This document shows, piece by piece, positions 63,201-64,000 of a stretch of DNA of 64,000 nucleotides. Made by a program: the position numbers and the translations under genes. A model generated the notes under the pieces. It made no database searches, was not told where the DNA came from, and saw only the letters and a list, made by a program, of their open reading frames with translations. Numbering within the stretch: position 1 is the stretch's first letter; the number at the start of each line of letters is the position of its first letter. The stretch covers positions 1,798,001 to 1,862,000 of the forward strand of contig NC_134682.1 in assembly GCF_024713945.1 (NCBI RefSeq). Reading direction: 5' to 3'. The DNA comes from Dermatophagoides farinae. Its lineage: Eukaryota; Arthropoda; Arachnida; Sarcoptiformes; Pyroglyphidae.

Positions 63201-64000
63201 CCACCAATAGCTGAACGTGCACCAAATGTGGCTGATGATGATGATGATGATGATGTTGTTTTTTGCTGTTCATATGAATTTGAAGGCTCTATAATACATC
63301 CACCACTATCGGTTGCCGATGATAATGTTGATGATGATGATCCGGAACCGGAATTCAATGTTTGTGTTGTTCCCATTTGTTGTTGTCGTTGTTGTGAATT
63401 ATTAATATTAATGGCAGCATTTTGTTGTTGTTTTTGTTGCTGTTGTTCTTTCAATGTTGTTGAGGATTGTTTAGCCGTTGTTCGACTAACGGATGTTGTT
63501 GATGATGATGTATTCGATGTTCCTGTGGATGTTGATGATGGTGACGATGATGATGATACTGAAAGACCATTAAAACAACGTGACAATTCAGCTGCTGCAC
63601 GTTTAGAAAAACTTGATACTTCTGCCGACATACTACCTATAGTTGATAATGTTGATAAACAACGGCTACAACTACCACCACTATTATATTGGCTACGTCT
63701 AATGGCACGAAATGCGGCCAACAAACAAGCCGTTGCCGAAGTTGGCTGTGCTTTACTAGATGATGATGATGATGTGGATGGTGATGATGTGGATGGTGAT
63801 GATGTGGATGGTAATGGTGATGATGATGATAATATTGTTGTTGGATTTATTCTATGTGGACACCGTTTTTTTTCAATCAAATCTTTATCCTTGTACGATG
63901 ATAATAATGTTGTTTTAGTTGTGGGAATCTTTTTGGCAAAATTTTGTACGTTTTTTTCTGGTTCAATAATTTCTTGAATAAAAATTTCAGATTCAATTGT
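54220..64000 (-). CDS. FBXL16: F-box/LRR-repeat protein 16 (5' end beyond window)
   Basis: Exons in minus order: >64000-63145, 63071-62653, 58970-58190, 58121-57973, 57897-57727, 57656-57508, 54691-54543 and 54371-54220. All joins are in phase; at least 941 residues, against about 480 in vertebrates. The F-box is split by an intron: [12 protein letters not shown]...IAEFCRLSQ in one exon and [21 protein letters not shown] in the next. Leucine-rich repeats follow with the FBXL16-type blocks [95 protein letters not shown] and [20 protein letters not shown]. Extra sequence comprises a Ser/Gln/Thr-rich N-terminal extension of over 400 residues and a roughly 200-residue Asn/Asp/Thr insert after the F-box. 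Family: substrate-recognition-type F-box protein; vertebrate FBXL16 is reported to bind PP2A and to be atypical as an SCF subunit. Two large introns (2.8 and 3.7 kb) contrast with the short ones elsewhere. Confidence 0.93.
54692..57507. other. FBXL16 large intron (2.8 kb)
   Basis: AT-rich with (CAA)n, (ATC)n and (CA)n tracts. No gene seen on either strand; frames at 55900-56106, 56687-56920 and 57180-57491 are low-complexity. Confidence 0.6.
58971..62652. other. FBXL16 large intron (3.7 kb)
   Basis: Separates the two halves of the F-box. It holds (CAA)n tracts (59849-59866, 60860-60871 and others), a (GT)n tract near 61289-61317 and poly-A/T runs. No nested gene seen. Confidence 0.6.

Noticed and set aside
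63228-63977. 249-codon plus-strand frame
   Set aside because: It is antisense to the FBXL16 coding exon and consists of Asp/Val/Cys runs complementary to its Ser/Thr/Gln runs.

Overview
The window is nuclear DNA of an arthropod, most probably an astigmatid mite (house-dust-mite group). This is inferred from three things. The DNA is very AT-rich with short, mostly 60-110 bp introns. Runs of CAA/CAG, GAT and TCA codons are frequent inside otherwise conserved proteins. The gene families are animal ones, including a GH18 chitinase with the same domain order as mite chitinase allergens and a secreted glycine-rich cuticle-type protein. I cannot name the species from sequence alone. There is no sign of prokaryotic DNA, operons or CRISPR.

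Layout. 1-1001 (-): N-terminal half of an ER alpha-1,2-mannosidase (GH47), running off the left edge. 1288-5397 (-): an intronless PLEKHH/MAX-1-type PH-PH-MyTH4-FERM protein. 6264-6387 (-): an intron-containing tRNA-Ser(TGA). 7546-8450 (+): COMMD10. 8898-11515 (+): a secreted chitinase, convergent with 11773-14144 (-), a chondroitin synthase. 14852-19879 (-), probably extending to a first exon at 23545-23926: an MCTP-type multi-C2 membrane protein. Its long first intron would hold an 850 bp piggyBac-like non-autonomous transposon (21965-22814) with a TTAA target-site duplication. 29394-31085 (+): a Cys-rich single-pass membrane protein with a GC-AG intron. 31086-42503: an 11.4 kb gene-free stretch with a (CT)85 microsatellite. 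42504-44219 (+): an intronless casein-kinase-1-like kinase. 45470-46021 (+): a small single-pass membrane protein. 49964-50970 (+): a glycine-rich secreted protein with tandemly duplicated micro-exon/intron units. 54220-64000 (-): FBXL16, with its 5' end off the right edge.

There is no common pathway. Two genes act in the secretory pathway (GH47 mannosidase, chondroitin synthase). Three deal with the extracellular surface (chitinase, glycine-rich protein, Cys-rich membrane protein). The others are signalling, trafficking or ubiquitin-related genes (PLEKHH, COMMD10, MCTP, CK1-like kinase, FBXL16). Exon boundaries were set by hand from GT/GC-AG sites, reading-frame phase and recognisable family motifs, so joins marked tentative need transcript evidence. 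The most interesting features are the intron-bearing tRNA-Ser, the piggyBac-type element inside a probable MCTP intron, the two alternative MCTP N-termini, the degenerate C2B domain and the duplicated micro-exon in the glycine-rich gene.
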